Shown here: positions 11,670 through 22,086 of the stretch, piece by piece
How the letters are laid out: each line of letters starts with the position of its first letter
How positions within the stretch are numbered: position 1 is the first letter of the stretch
Translations under genes and position numbers: made by a program
DNA from: Carnegiea gigantea
Lineage: Eukaryota > Streptophyta > Magnoliopsida > Caryophyllales > Cactaceae
DNA length: 64,000 nt
Reading direction: 5' to 3'
Assembly: GCA_029747015.1 (NCBI GenBank)
Contig: JAKOGI010000111.1
Location: 466,501 to 530,500 of the forward strand
The notes under the pieces: model-generated
Seen by the model: the letters and a program-made list of their open reading frames with translations, nothing else
Databases searched by the model: none
Told to the model about the DNA's origin: nothing

Positions 11670-13553
11670 TGATGTAGATTTCATGTTTAATTTTAAAACC
11701 CTTTTTACTTGCAAGTGCCTAAGATCAATTGCAGACTAGTGAACATAGGGTATCGATCTCATGAGAAATATAACAACTTCAAAATTAGCTTTTTCAATTA
11801 AAAAGAATAATTCAAGGGAGGAGTTTAACTAAAATATAAATCAAAGAAACAAAAGAAAAGCAAATGAGTTGAGAAAATAGAGAGGAATCAAATTATAAAA
11901 AGATCTAGGACTTTGGATTTCACGCATGATACAAATATTGAATTTCTAACTCAAATGAAAATTCAATTAGTTTCTTGTTCAACCTAAGTTACAAGCACCA
12001 AGCCATGAATTAGAAGGATGAATTATAGTTATCAAATGATATTATTTATCTAGTAGTTACCATGGATTACTCTTTTTAGACATAACTCATCTAATTTTTA
12101 GCGTAAATTATTCAACTTCAACAATTATAATTTTACGCCCAATTGCACAACATAATATTAGCCGACAAGGTTTAATACATAATTGAGATAGCAAATTAAA
12201 ATATTGCAGTCAACATCAATAAACAATAGTATTAAAATCTATAAATAGGTTAGTATCAAATTTAAACTCAAAATTATGCAATGTAGGATACAAAAATAAC
12301 CCTAGAAGAAATTATTGATTAGTATTGTTAATCAAAGATCCATCTTAGTCCTAGAAGAGCAACTTAGCCAACCATAGTTAGTGAAAATACAATTCAAGTT
12401 GGTCTAGCCAAAATCTCAACATTGGTATATTTCACTTCATATACCTAACTGTTGATATTCAGTTACAAAAACTATACAATTAAGCATAAACTCTCTAAGT
12501 TGACTCACAAATGAGGTGAGAAGAGAAGAGAAAAATAGCCAACAAAGCTTATTTTCTTCTAAACTCATCAACTAAATGATCTTGCTTTACAAAAACTCCC
12601 TTTGAAAAATGAAAGATGGAAGATGAGAGAATGGAAGAATGCTTGGATAAGTGATGGATGAGTGGATGATCTTTTTTTCTCCAAGCTTGACCCATTTTAT
12701 AGTAAAAATTCAGCCCCTCTTGGTGTCCAAAGATTAATGAAAAATTAATTTCAATTAATATCTTGGTTGTTATATTGTTGACTTGCATGAGAAAAGGCTA
12801 GTCTTTAGCTAAAACTTAATCTTGAGCTATTATGTTTGACTAGATCATCTTTAACTCACTCACAAGAGCAAAAACTTGGTTGTTGGAGTAAAAAGCTGGC
12901 GCGCTGGGCTTCGAGATGAGAGAAAGAACAGGCACAACCCAGCTGCTAGGGGGCGGCATGACTGGGAACGGTTTGGGCACTATCTGATGGGCTACAACAA
13001 ATAGAAAGGAGCAGGCCCAATCGAAGGGAGAGAGGTGAAGATAAGAGGCTAGGTAGGTGCCAGGGTAGGTTGTTCTGGGCGGCAATAGCTGGGCACAGGC
13101 CCACGCGTGGAAGAGAAGAAGAGAGAGAAATAGGGATGCAGCACTAAGGTGGGGCACGGGCTGATGTTGTCTTGATGGCCTGCATTGCTCCATAACACAA
13201 GCCCGCACGAGCTGAATTGAAAGGAAGAGGGGAGTGAAGTAAGTTGTCGGCCAGTTGGGTCAGAAAACCGAACTGAGCCTGCGCTGGTCAAGGCCCATAC
13301 GGCTAATGTGAGCAAGAAGTGGTGAGATAGGTGGGCTGCTGTTGTCTAGGCCTACTCATGAGCTGCTCAGAGCTAGGTCTTGTATTCGAGCTTAAACATA
13401 GTCAAATTGATCAGCTGTGTGTCCAAATTTATTTATTTAATTTTCACCTGAAAATTATATGAATTATATATTATTTTCTCGTGGAAATATATTTCAAAGG
13501 CTTAAAAGTTGGTAAAAATCATGGTATAATTACACATAAAATATGAATGATCA
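11670..13553 (-). repeat. Element A 3' LTR
   Basis: It starts TGATGTAG and ends ATGATCA. It aligns over its length with 45852-47683, for example ctttttacttgcaagt near 11701 and 45891, and ttgacttgcatgagaaaagg near 12777 and 46940. The polypurine tract lies immediately right of it. Short open frames inside (12549-12788, 12840-13208) are LTR sequence, not genes. Confidence 0.88.
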
Positions 13554-13571
13554 AGTTTCTCACACCAAAAC
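13554..13571 (-). other. Element A polypurine tract
   Basis: The minus strand reads gttttggtgtgagaaact directly before the LTR, preceded by ctcgaggactagcaaa. Elements T and H have the same layout (actcgaggacgag, then ttttggtgtggggg). Confidence 0.78.
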
Positions 13572-14681
13572 TTTGCTAGTCCTCGAGCGAAGGATAACAA
13601 TAATGCATATATTCATTCAACCCATTGAGATAACAAGATTAGAGAAGAAAATCATACAGATGAACTCACTACCAACCCACAACTCAATATCAAATATTTC
13701 CAATGCCAACTAAATCAATAAGCTAAAACTCAAGCAAATTAAGCACACAATAAAACTGTATAATAAACCGTAAGTGTAAAACTTCACCCCACATAACAAA
13801 AATCACAAGAATACCTTTAAAATTAAGTCCCCAATGCCAAATCAAGTTATTAGTCACTTTTTCTTTCCTTTTTTTTTTTTTGAACTTTTTCAAAAGTTAC
13901 TTGACTCTATGTGTTTTCTTGAGTGGATAAAAATATGAATAAAGATAACACTCAGAGAAGGACTTAGTATATATTTAGGCTATTAAAGATATGAATAAAG
14001 ATAAAACCTAAATATCAATACCGAAATCAGCACTTAATTAATTCAATTTATTTTATTTATTGATTGCAAGTCAATGGGGAACTCAACACTTAATAAATAC
14101 TTATAATGACATTGAAAATGGGGTTACCTCTCATACTCAAAATCAGTTACATAGTTGCATTAGCACAGTGAAAAGTTTTGGCCTTCAACTAGTTAAACTA
14201 AAAATAATCTCCAACGGGCATGGGTCACATAAATCAAATCCATATAATAAGAGTAGAACATATATAATCAGAATACTCAAGCTCTTCCCCAAAACAAATT
14301 CACCTTAAGATTTTCAAGTTTAATTTTCCTTGAAATTTTCATTTTGCCTTCCGCTATACCTAAACCTTACATTGTCCTCAATGTAAAAGATAATAATAAA
14401 GAGAGAAATGGAGGAAAAAAAAAATAATACAACCCGACAACATGAGGAGAGCTTTTGCACATAACCCCAACAATCCAACTTTGAAGGTACCTTCAAAACC
14501 ACCACTAACCACAATAGCCAAAAAATCAACTGAAGAATCACACTTTAAAACACAAGTAGACCTTGAACAATAAGGAAACAAAAAGAAAAAACTCAAACTC
14601 ACCTATAAGATTGTTTTAGCTCCTAACAAGCATTAAGTTTTATATTTTCAGCCAGACAAGGTCTCATCCACTAATCATAGT
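13572..14681 (-). other. Element A 3' internal region, non-coding
   Basis: This lies between the end of integrase and the polypurine tract. The minus-strand sequence next to 14681 continues the integrase frame (…His-Val-Tyr-Tyr-Asp, then a stop) from the other side of T. Soon after comes aaacttaatgcttgttagga, like the conserved post-pol block of Athila elements. The frames at 14060-14308 and 14320-14602 show no family match. Confidence 0.65.
14677..14681. repeat. Target-site duplication of T array, left copy (ATAGT)
   Basis: ATAGT directly precedes LTR1. The same bases directly follow LTR4 at 31922-31926. No such duplication separates the inner LTRs. Confidence 0.92.
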
Positions 14682-16171
14682 TGTTGACGCTAAAAATGCG
14701 CTATTTCTACAGTACCTTTCTACCTAATTTATGCTCGAAATAATTGTTATTTTTAGGTTTTTATTTGATTTTATTTTGTTTTGTAGGTATTGAATAATTT
14801 GGGAAAAAGAGGCGAAAAAGATGAAGAAAGGCTGAAAATTGAAGAACTGGGCTAAGTTGATTCAAACCCGAACCAAGCAACAATAACAAAAACAAACCCC
14901 CCAAAAAAAAAATTAAAGAAGACAAAAATTAAAAAAAAGGGCCCAGTCACATGCACGGCACGTGACCCGGCCATGCCTTCCCCCCTCCCATTTCTTTCTC
15001 TCTCCTCCCTCTTTTGGTCTCAGTCCCAGATACCCCGAGTCTCCCCCCCTTTTTTGTTCCTTCTTCTTCTTCTAACCTAGACACACGAAATGAACCCCCC
15101 CTCTCACACCATTGCTTCTTCATCTCCCTCCTTGCAACGGTTACCAGTCCATCATCAATTTCATCTTCAATGCATCGGTTACAAGGGGAACAAAGGAAGT
15201 AGTGAATGGAGGAGGGTAGAAGGCGACCACGGGGGCTACAAATGGAGAGTTGCTTGGCCATAAGGGAGGTATCAATTAGGTTTTTCTTAAGGTTTAGTTA
15301 GTTTTCGTTTCAGCCTTGAGTAAATTTAGCATGATGTTCGAGTTCAATTTTAGAAATTAGGGCTAGTTTTCGGGCTTCTTGGCTTGAATTTCGACTTTCA
15401 GATTTGTTCCTAGTCTTCAAATTCATGTACTTTGGCTTCGATTTTGTCATTTTAGAGTTGACATTCATGATTTTCAGCTTTGATTTCGGCACTTTTGGAT
15501 TGATTTTGGGTTTTCCCTTTCCCCTGTTTCGACTCCTCTATGCGTGTATATTTGGATTGTTCGATGATTTTTGGGTTGTCCAAAATCCCTTGTGGCGTGC
15601 AAACTGTTAAGCCTAGCTAGAAATTTTTGTTGCTGGAAATTCTGTTTACTCTAAATTCTGGAAATCTGGGTTGAATTTGTTTGACCTGGGATGCGAAATT
15701 CCCCTCCCCTATTTTTAATTTTTGGTTCGAGTAAGGACACAGGGAATTCTATTTGGTGAAGTTGCAGTCTCTTGACTTTTTCCCCATTTTGGTCGTATTC
15801 AACTTTAGTCAGTTTAGTTTTGCTAGCTTTTGGTTGTTTGGGCTGATTCATGGTTAAGCTAATGAGCAGGGACGTTAGTGATTTTGGGTTCCTTGTCCTG
15901 CCCGTTCTAATTTCGAATGTCTTGCCTTGCATTTTGTTTCTGGGTTTACGATATGAATTTGGGTTCAGTGTTTGGGCTCTGGTTTCCTCTTCTTCTATTC
16001 TGCATTATGACTTAAGTGCTTTAAATTTTAGTATGCAATCTTTTGTTTGTGTCAGGTCACCTTAGTTGTTAATCTAATCAGGCTAGTAACCTTGTTTCAC
16101 AACCATCCCTGAGGACGACACTCATAAGTACTACAACGGTTAAACCGTACGCTTGCGGAAAATTTACAATA
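14682..16171 (+). repeat. Element T, LTR1
   Basis: Starts TGTTGACGC and ends …TTTACAATA (the canonical final CA has become TA). 1490 bp. The last 80 bases hold gaggacgacactc and ggttaaaccgtacgcttgcg, conserved in all four LTRs. LTR1 carries private differences up to about 15790 (for example gagtaaggacaca at about 15729); from there on it equals LTR2. Open frames inside it are repeated in every LTR and are not genes. Confidence 0.93.
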
Positions 16172-16177
16172 AGTTTT

Positions 16178-16195
16178 TGGTACCGTTGTCGGGGA
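16178..16195 (+). other. Element T unit 1 primer-binding site (tRNA-Asp type)
   Basis: Reads tggtaccgttgtcgggga. The complement of the 3' end of plant tRNA-Asp would read tggcgccgttgccgggga, so three bases differ, all transitions. It lies six bases inside the LTR. Confidence 0.8.
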
Positions 16196-16836
16196 TGGCA
16201 TTGTGAGATTAGGTTGTTTCGAGTCATATTTTAGTTATTCGAGTCATTTGCATCAATTTCGTTTTAGTTTTATTTTCGTTTTAATAGGTTTCGTTTGAGT
16301 TTTTATTTTGTTTTAGTAATTTCGTTTAGATTACTTTCGATTGTTGAAGTAAGTTCATGTTTTGATTCTTGTTGTTTAGATTAGTTTCATTTCAATTTTT
16401 ATACGTTATTTTGGTGTGATTTTTGCTGTTCTAACCAATTTGGTTTTTGTGTAGGGGGACAAAAAAAACAAAGTAACTTTCTGGTTAGTCTTTGCTTGTT
16501 TAGGGTTTTAGTTTATTTTCTATTTTTGTTTTAGTTTATTTTCTGTTTTCTATTTTTGTTATCGTAAAAAAAAAAAAAATGATGCTCATGCTTAGTGTTT
16601 ATGCTTTGTCGTTTTTGTCTTTTTCTTTTGGTAATCTTGTCTTATTTTTGTTGATTTATTTTGTGTACTTAACTTGCTTATTTCAGTCTCATGTTTTGTT
16701 TTAGTGAGTAGTTCGTGATTAGCGTCCTAGAGTCATTTTTCTTTCAATTAAAAAAAAAAAAACCTTAAACAAAAAAATGGCAAATCCTAAAAAGTGAAAA
16801 ATTCGATTTTGCCCCCAAAAAAAAGAGAATTCAAGA
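16196..16836 (+). other. Element T unit 1 leader, non-coding
   Basis: T-rich untranslated stretch between primer site and gag with runs of A near 16566 and 16750. No reading frame of note. Repeated almost unchanged in units 2 and 3. Confidence 0.75.
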
Positions 16837-18243
16837 ATGCCAGTGTTTAAATTCCCACAATATGAGCATGAATCTTTCTGGCGTTATTTGTCTAGACTTA
16901 ATGATTACCGTGCTCAGTTGAATCAACCTTTTGAGAAATGGGAAATTTGTGAGGTCATTGGTTTGGGTCTAAATGCTGAATTTAGGGGTATTGTTGAGTC
17001 CATGTGGTCAGGGGGTTTGCTAGGATAGTTGTCTAGATCTCAAGATGAGGTTTGGGATTTCTTTGAAAGGTTAGCTTGGGATACTTATAAGTTTGAACAA
17101 GCTAAAATGAACTTAAAGTACCCAACTCATGCTGAGTCTGCTTTTTATGCTAATCCTTACTCCCGAAGTCATTTTATAGATTCGTATGACTCCTCTTATG
17201 CTTCTGTGCCTCCTATTTGGTGTGATTATTGTGAATCTTCTGCTCATGATGCTTGTTCTTGTCCATGTCGTGACTATTTTGATGCTCAATGTGCTAGTGT
17301 TGAGAAGAGAATTAATGAATTGACTGCTAAACTGACAGAGACCATGAAAGTGCAAATTACTAAATATTCTCACGGTGTTACCCAAAGTAGAGAGAATTGT
17401 AATCAGCGTGACTGTAGTTTACGATCTCCTAAACTTGAAGTTAGTCTTTATGAGGATTTTGAGCCCTCTTATCATTCTAGATCTAGCTTGAATAATGATC
17501 TGTCTTTGCCTAGTCTAGAATAAGAGGATGATCTCCCTATGTCTCTATCTCCCGACCTTACACCCCACACTAACTCCCATAAGAATATCATTGAAAATGT
17601 CCTAGTTTATGCCAACCCACTCACCATTTTTGATGAATTTTCTGAGTCTAAGGAGGGTTAGGAATCTGAGAATACTGGTGAGTTAGATATGAGCATCCCA
17701 TCTGTAGTTGAGCTTCATGATTTAGATGACTCAAATGCTATTTCACAGGAGTCACGTGAAAAGGAAATTGAACCCACCATTTTGGACTTTGTTGATGCTA
17801 TTCTGCCTGTGGAATATGAATCTTTTTCATGTGGGTTTGATATTACTTCAAGTCTTGATGAGGGTTTTTGTATTGAATATGAATCATTCTCTTTTGACCC
17901 TCTAATACCTCATGAGTCATTCTCTGTTGAATATGACTCATTCACTTTCGATGTCCATGTGGGGTTGGAAGTGGATCTACGTGTTAAATATGAATCTTTT
18001 TCTTTTGACCCAATCCAAGCTGACCTCCTTTTTGAATCTTGCAAGTCTAACTTTGTTGACTCTGCGAATGCTGCTCCAAAAAATTTTGATTTAGACCAGA
18101 CTCATACACATATTGACCTTAAAGGACTAGTGGACTTAGGACCCTCTGATTTGCCTCGACCGGTCATTCATGATGATTACATTTCTAGGCCGATGACCCA
18201 CTTCCTGGCTACTTTTGAGTATCTCTACCTCTTTCCTGATTGA
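16837..18243 (+). pseudogene. Element T unit 1 gag (469 codons, three internal stops)
   Basis: Gag forms the particle that packages element RNA. One frame runs from ATG at 16837 to TGA at 18241, broken by TAG (17026), TAA (17521) and TAG (17659). Residues 1-90 resemble a retrotransposon Gag core (Glu-Ser-Phe-Trp-Arg-Tyr … Asp-Glu-Val-Trp-Asp-Phe-Phe). At about residue 130 is CDYCESSAHDACSC, a canonical CX2CX4HX4C zinc knuckle. A possible coiled helix follows. Residues 285-469 are acidic, with about four repeats of [VI][EK]Y[ED]SF[ST]FD spaced about 20 residues. H has sense codons at the first two stop positions, and unit 3 has TTG at the first, so the parent was open there. The start is chosen because unit 2 and H align from it. 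Confidence 0.83.
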
Positions 18244-19920
18244 GCCCACCTATTTGACAAGTTGAAACGGGCCCTTACTTGTGCTGAATTGCAATTGTGG
18301 ATGTATTCTTTCTTGTTCTACCTCGTTGGTGTTTCCTGTTTCATCTTCTTAAGAGTTGGTCTTGTTTATATGATAAGCTGCTACCTGTGCTAATGGGTTT
18401 TGATTTGAATAACAGCTTATGCATTGTGATGGAGTGGCTGACGCTCTATGAGCCTCTAGTTATATCAGGAGGCTTTAGCTTAGGTGTAATTCTGCACCTG
18501 ACCTGGTATGATCGTTCCATTCTCTTCTTTTCCCTCTTCTTTTTTTGTTTCTTTTCTTTTTCTTAGTTGTAGATATTTAGGATTGTGGCTGTGATGGGCG
18601 ATCAATCTTGAGGAGAAATTTGGGATTTGTTGAGCCGTGTTGGCTGTGATCACTCTTGGTTGTATTCAGTTTTGTGTCTCTTTGTAAGTTATGGATATCT
18701 AGGATTGTTTTATACTTTATTTTGTGAGTTTTTGATTTCTTTGATTTTCTTTAGTTTTGTTATGTGAGTTTGTATATATTTATGTTTTGTCTCGATTTTC
18801 GGTGTTGCTTTTTGGCTCCTTAGTTCCCACAATAAGGACATTGTGGAGTTTAGGTGTGGGGGTGAGGTGCCCATTTTTTGAAATTTTCTGGAAATTTTGC
18901 CCAAAAAAAAATAAATACACTTTGAAAATTTTGAAAAATCCCAAAAAGATTTTTGTTTTGTTTTTGGGGAAGTTTTGTACTATTCTGATCAGCTTGGATC
19001 CCGTGCACTTGACTTTTAGCTTGTATACATGCATGATGTGCATGTTAGGTCTCCATCCTCGATGTGTCATTCTTAACCCTAATTCTAACCCCATTTGTTC
19101 ATTATCGCTGTGTGATCCAATCCCTATTTATTTCATCCTCATTGTCTTAAGGCCTGAGCTTGCCATGATTGGCTCTCCCACTTGTTTTTTTTTGACACAA
19201 TTACTTTGATGTTTTATTGAAAAAAAAAGAAAAAAAAAAAGAGAGGAAAAAAATGCATGCAAAAAAAAAAATGAAAAAAAAAGAAACAGAGAAACTTAAA
19301 AAAAAAAAAAATGAAGGAAAAGAAATGGAATAAATTTAGAATGACAAGTAACCATTTGAGGCATGCGCTACTGGGTGTTACCCTTTGATGTAATACTACT
19401 GCTGGAAAAACTTGCTTCCTATGTTATTAAGTCAGTCAATAATATAATTTGTATCAGTCAAGTGGGATTCTGGTCAAGCCTAAGCTCTAGGATGATGATA
19501 CACATGCACACAAGCACTAGGATGGATTCCCAATCTGGATGTATAGTGGGGTAAAACGCTAGGGCGTTAATGTCATTCATGAAGCAGAGAGCCTTGGTGA
19601 GTACATTTTGTTTATATGCATGCCAATATCTTTGCTACATGGATGATTTAGTTGATTAGAATGTGTATATATCTTTTTCCGATTTTGTACATGTTATTTT
19701 TTATTTTAAAAAAGATTTTCGAATTTTTTTTATGTTTTCTTTTATACATTTTGTGGGTATATCTTTTATAAATCCTCACGAGATCTCACTCGTCCACTAG
19801 GGGTTTAAAGGGCTTGTTGCACATGCTAAGTACAACCGTGATTCCTAGGAAAGTGAGTTAGGATTTTCTTTTGTTTTTCTAGGCTTTTTCGTTTTGTTTT
19901 ACTCAAGGACGAGAAAAATT
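18244..19920 (+). other. Element T unit 1, 3' non-coding region with A-rich tract
   Basis: Starts with a hydrophobic continuation of the gag frame (about 50 codons beyond TGA). Then come a T-rich part, the A-rich tract 19219-19330, and a block at about 19770-19850 (cgagatctcactcgtccact) conserved in H. The 150-codon frame 18757-19209 is not intact in unit 3 and has no known signature, so I do not call it a gene. Confidence 0.65.
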
Positions 19921-19936
19921 TTGGTGTGGGGGCATT
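19921..19936 (+). other. Element T unit 1 polypurine tract
   Basis: ttggtgtgggggcatt directly before LTR2; identical before LTR3 (25172-25187) and LTR4 (30421-30436). Confidence 0.8.
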
Positions 19937-21421
19937 TGTTGACGCTAAAAATGTGCTATTTCTACAGTACCTTTCTACCTAATTTATGCTCGAAATAATT
20001 GTTATTTTTAGGTTTTTATTTGATTTTATTTTGTTTTGTAGGTATTGAATAATTTAGGAAAAAGACGCGAAAAAGATGAAGGAAGGCTGAAAATTGAAGA
20101 ACTAGGCCAAGTTGATTCAAACCCAAACCAAGCAACAATAACAAAAACAAACCCAAAAAAAAAAAAAAGAAGACAAAAATTAAAAAAAGGGCCCTGTCAC
20201 GTGCACGGCACGTGACCCGGCCATGCCTTCCCCCCTCCCATTTCTTTCTCTCTCCTCCCTCTTTTGCTCTTGGTCCTAGATACCTCGAGTCTCCCCCCCT
20301 TTTTTGTTCCTTCTTCTTCTTCTGACCTAGACACCCGAAATGAACCCCCCCTCTCATACCATTGCTTCTTCATCTCCCTCCTTGCAACAGTTACCAGTCC
20401 ATCATCAATTTCATCTTCAATGCATCGGTTACAAGGGGAACAAAGGAAGTAGTGAACGGAGGAGGGCAGAAGGCGGTCAGGGGGGCTACAAATGGAGAGT
20501 TGCTCGGCCATAAGGGAGGTATCAATTAGGTTTTTCTTAAGGTTTAGTTAGTTTTCGTTTCAGCCTTGAGTAAATTTAGCATGATGTTCGAGTTCAATTT
20601 TAGAAATTAAGGCTAGTTTTCGGGCCTCTTGGCTGGAATTTCGACTTTCAGATTTGTTCCTAGTCTTCAAATTCATGTACTTTGGCTTCGATTTTGTCAT
20701 TTTAGAGTTGACATTCATGATTTTCAGCTTTGATTTTAGCACTTTTGGATTGATTTTGGGTTTCCCCTTTCCCCTGTTTCGACTCCTCTGTGCGTGTATG
20801 TTTGGATTGTTCGATGATTTTTGGGTTGTCCAAAATCCCTTGTGGCGTGCAAACTGTTAAGCCTGGCTAGAAATTTTAGTTGCTGGAAATTCTGTTTACT
20901 CTAAATTCTGGAAATCTGGGTTGAATTTGTTTGACCTGGGATGCGAAATTCCCCTCCCCTATTTTTAATTTTTGGTTCGAGGAAGGACACCGGGAATTCT
21001 ATTTGGTGAAGTTGCAGTCTCTTGACTTTTTCCCCATTCTGGTCGTATTCAACTTTAGTCAGTTTAGTTTTGCTAGCTTTTGGTTGTTTGGGCTGATTCA
21101 TGGTTAAGCTAATGAGCAGGGACGTTAGTGATTTTGGGTTCCTTGTCCTGCCCGTTCTAATTTCGAATGTCTTGCCTTGCATTTTGTTTCTGGGTTTACG
21201 ATATGAATTTGGGTTCAGTGTTTGGGCTCTGGTTTCCTCTTCTTCTATTCTGCATTATGACTTAAGTGCTTTAAATTTTAGTATGCAATCTTTTGTTTGT
21301 GTCAGGTCACCTTAGTTGTTAATCTAATCAGGCTAGTAACCTTGTTTCACAACCATCCCTGAGGACGACACTCATAAGTACTACAACGGTTAAACCGTAC
21401 GCTTGCGGAAAATTTACAATA
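19937..21421 (+). repeat. Element T, LTR2 (mosaic)
   Basis: 1485 bp. Up to about 21040 it shares LTR3's variants (aaagacgcga, gggcctcttggctgg, gaggaaggacaccggg, ccattctggtcg). From about 21117 it shares LTR1's variants (gagcagggacgtt, gcattttgtttc, gacttaagtgc), where LTR3 and LTR4 read gagtaggg, gcattct and gactgaag. The switch is the footprint of a crossover. Confidence 0.92.
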
Positions 21422-21427
21422 AGTTTT

Positions 21428-21445
21428 TGGTACCGTTGTCGGGGA
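21428..21445 (+). other. Element T unit 2 primer-binding site (tRNA-Asp type)
   Basis: Same 18 bases as unit 1 (tggtaccgttgtcgggga). Confidence 0.8.
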
Positions 21446-22086
21446 TGGCATTGTGAGATTAGGTTGTTTCGAGTCATATTTTAGTTATTCGAGTCATTTG
21501 CATCAATTTCGTTTTAGTTTTATTTTCGTTTTAATAGGTTTCGTTTGAGTTTTTATTTTGTTTTAGTAATTTCGTTTAGATTACTTTCGATTGTTGAAGT
21601 AAGTTCATGTTTTGATTCTTGTTGTTTAGATTAGTTTCATTTCAATTTTTATACGTTATTTTGGTGTGATTTTTGCTGTTCTAACCAATTTGGTTTTTGT
21701 GTAGGGGGACAAAAAAAACAAAGTAACTTTCTGGTTAGTCTTTGCTTGTTTAGGGTTTTAGTTTATTTTCTATTTTTGTTTTAGTTTATTTTCTGTTTTC
21801 TATTTTTGTTATCGTAAAAAAAAAAAAAATGATGCTCATGCTTAGTGTTTATGCTTTGTCGTTTTTGTCTTTTTCTTTTGGTAATCTTGTCTTATTTTTG
21901 TTGATTTATTTTGTGTACTTAACTTGCTTATTTCAGTCTCATGTTTTGTTTTAGTGAGTAGTTCGTGATTAGCGTCCTAGAGTCATTTTTCTTTCAATTA
22001 AAAAAAAAAAAACCTTAAACAAAAAAATGGCAAATCCTAAAAAGTGAAAAATTCGATTTTGCCCCCAAAAAAAAGAGAATTCAAGA
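21446..22086 (+). other. Element T unit 2 leader, non-coding
   Basis: No difference from the unit 1 leader was seen by eye; no gene. Confidence 0.75.

Noticed and set aside
12840..13315. Overlapping 88- and 122-codon frames on the minus strand
   Set aside because: Within the 3' LTR of element A and not preserved in the partner LTR at 45852-47683.
14947..15261. 104-codon minus-strand frame repeated in each LTR (also 20197, 25448 and 30526)
   Set aside because: Lies inside the LTRs opposite to the element's direction; repetition only reflects the LTR copies.
18757..19209. 150-codon open frame, repeated at 24007-24459
   Set aside because: Units 1 and 2 are recent copies of each other, so sharing is expected. 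The frame is broken in unit 3 and is rich in Phe/Leu from T-rich DNA.
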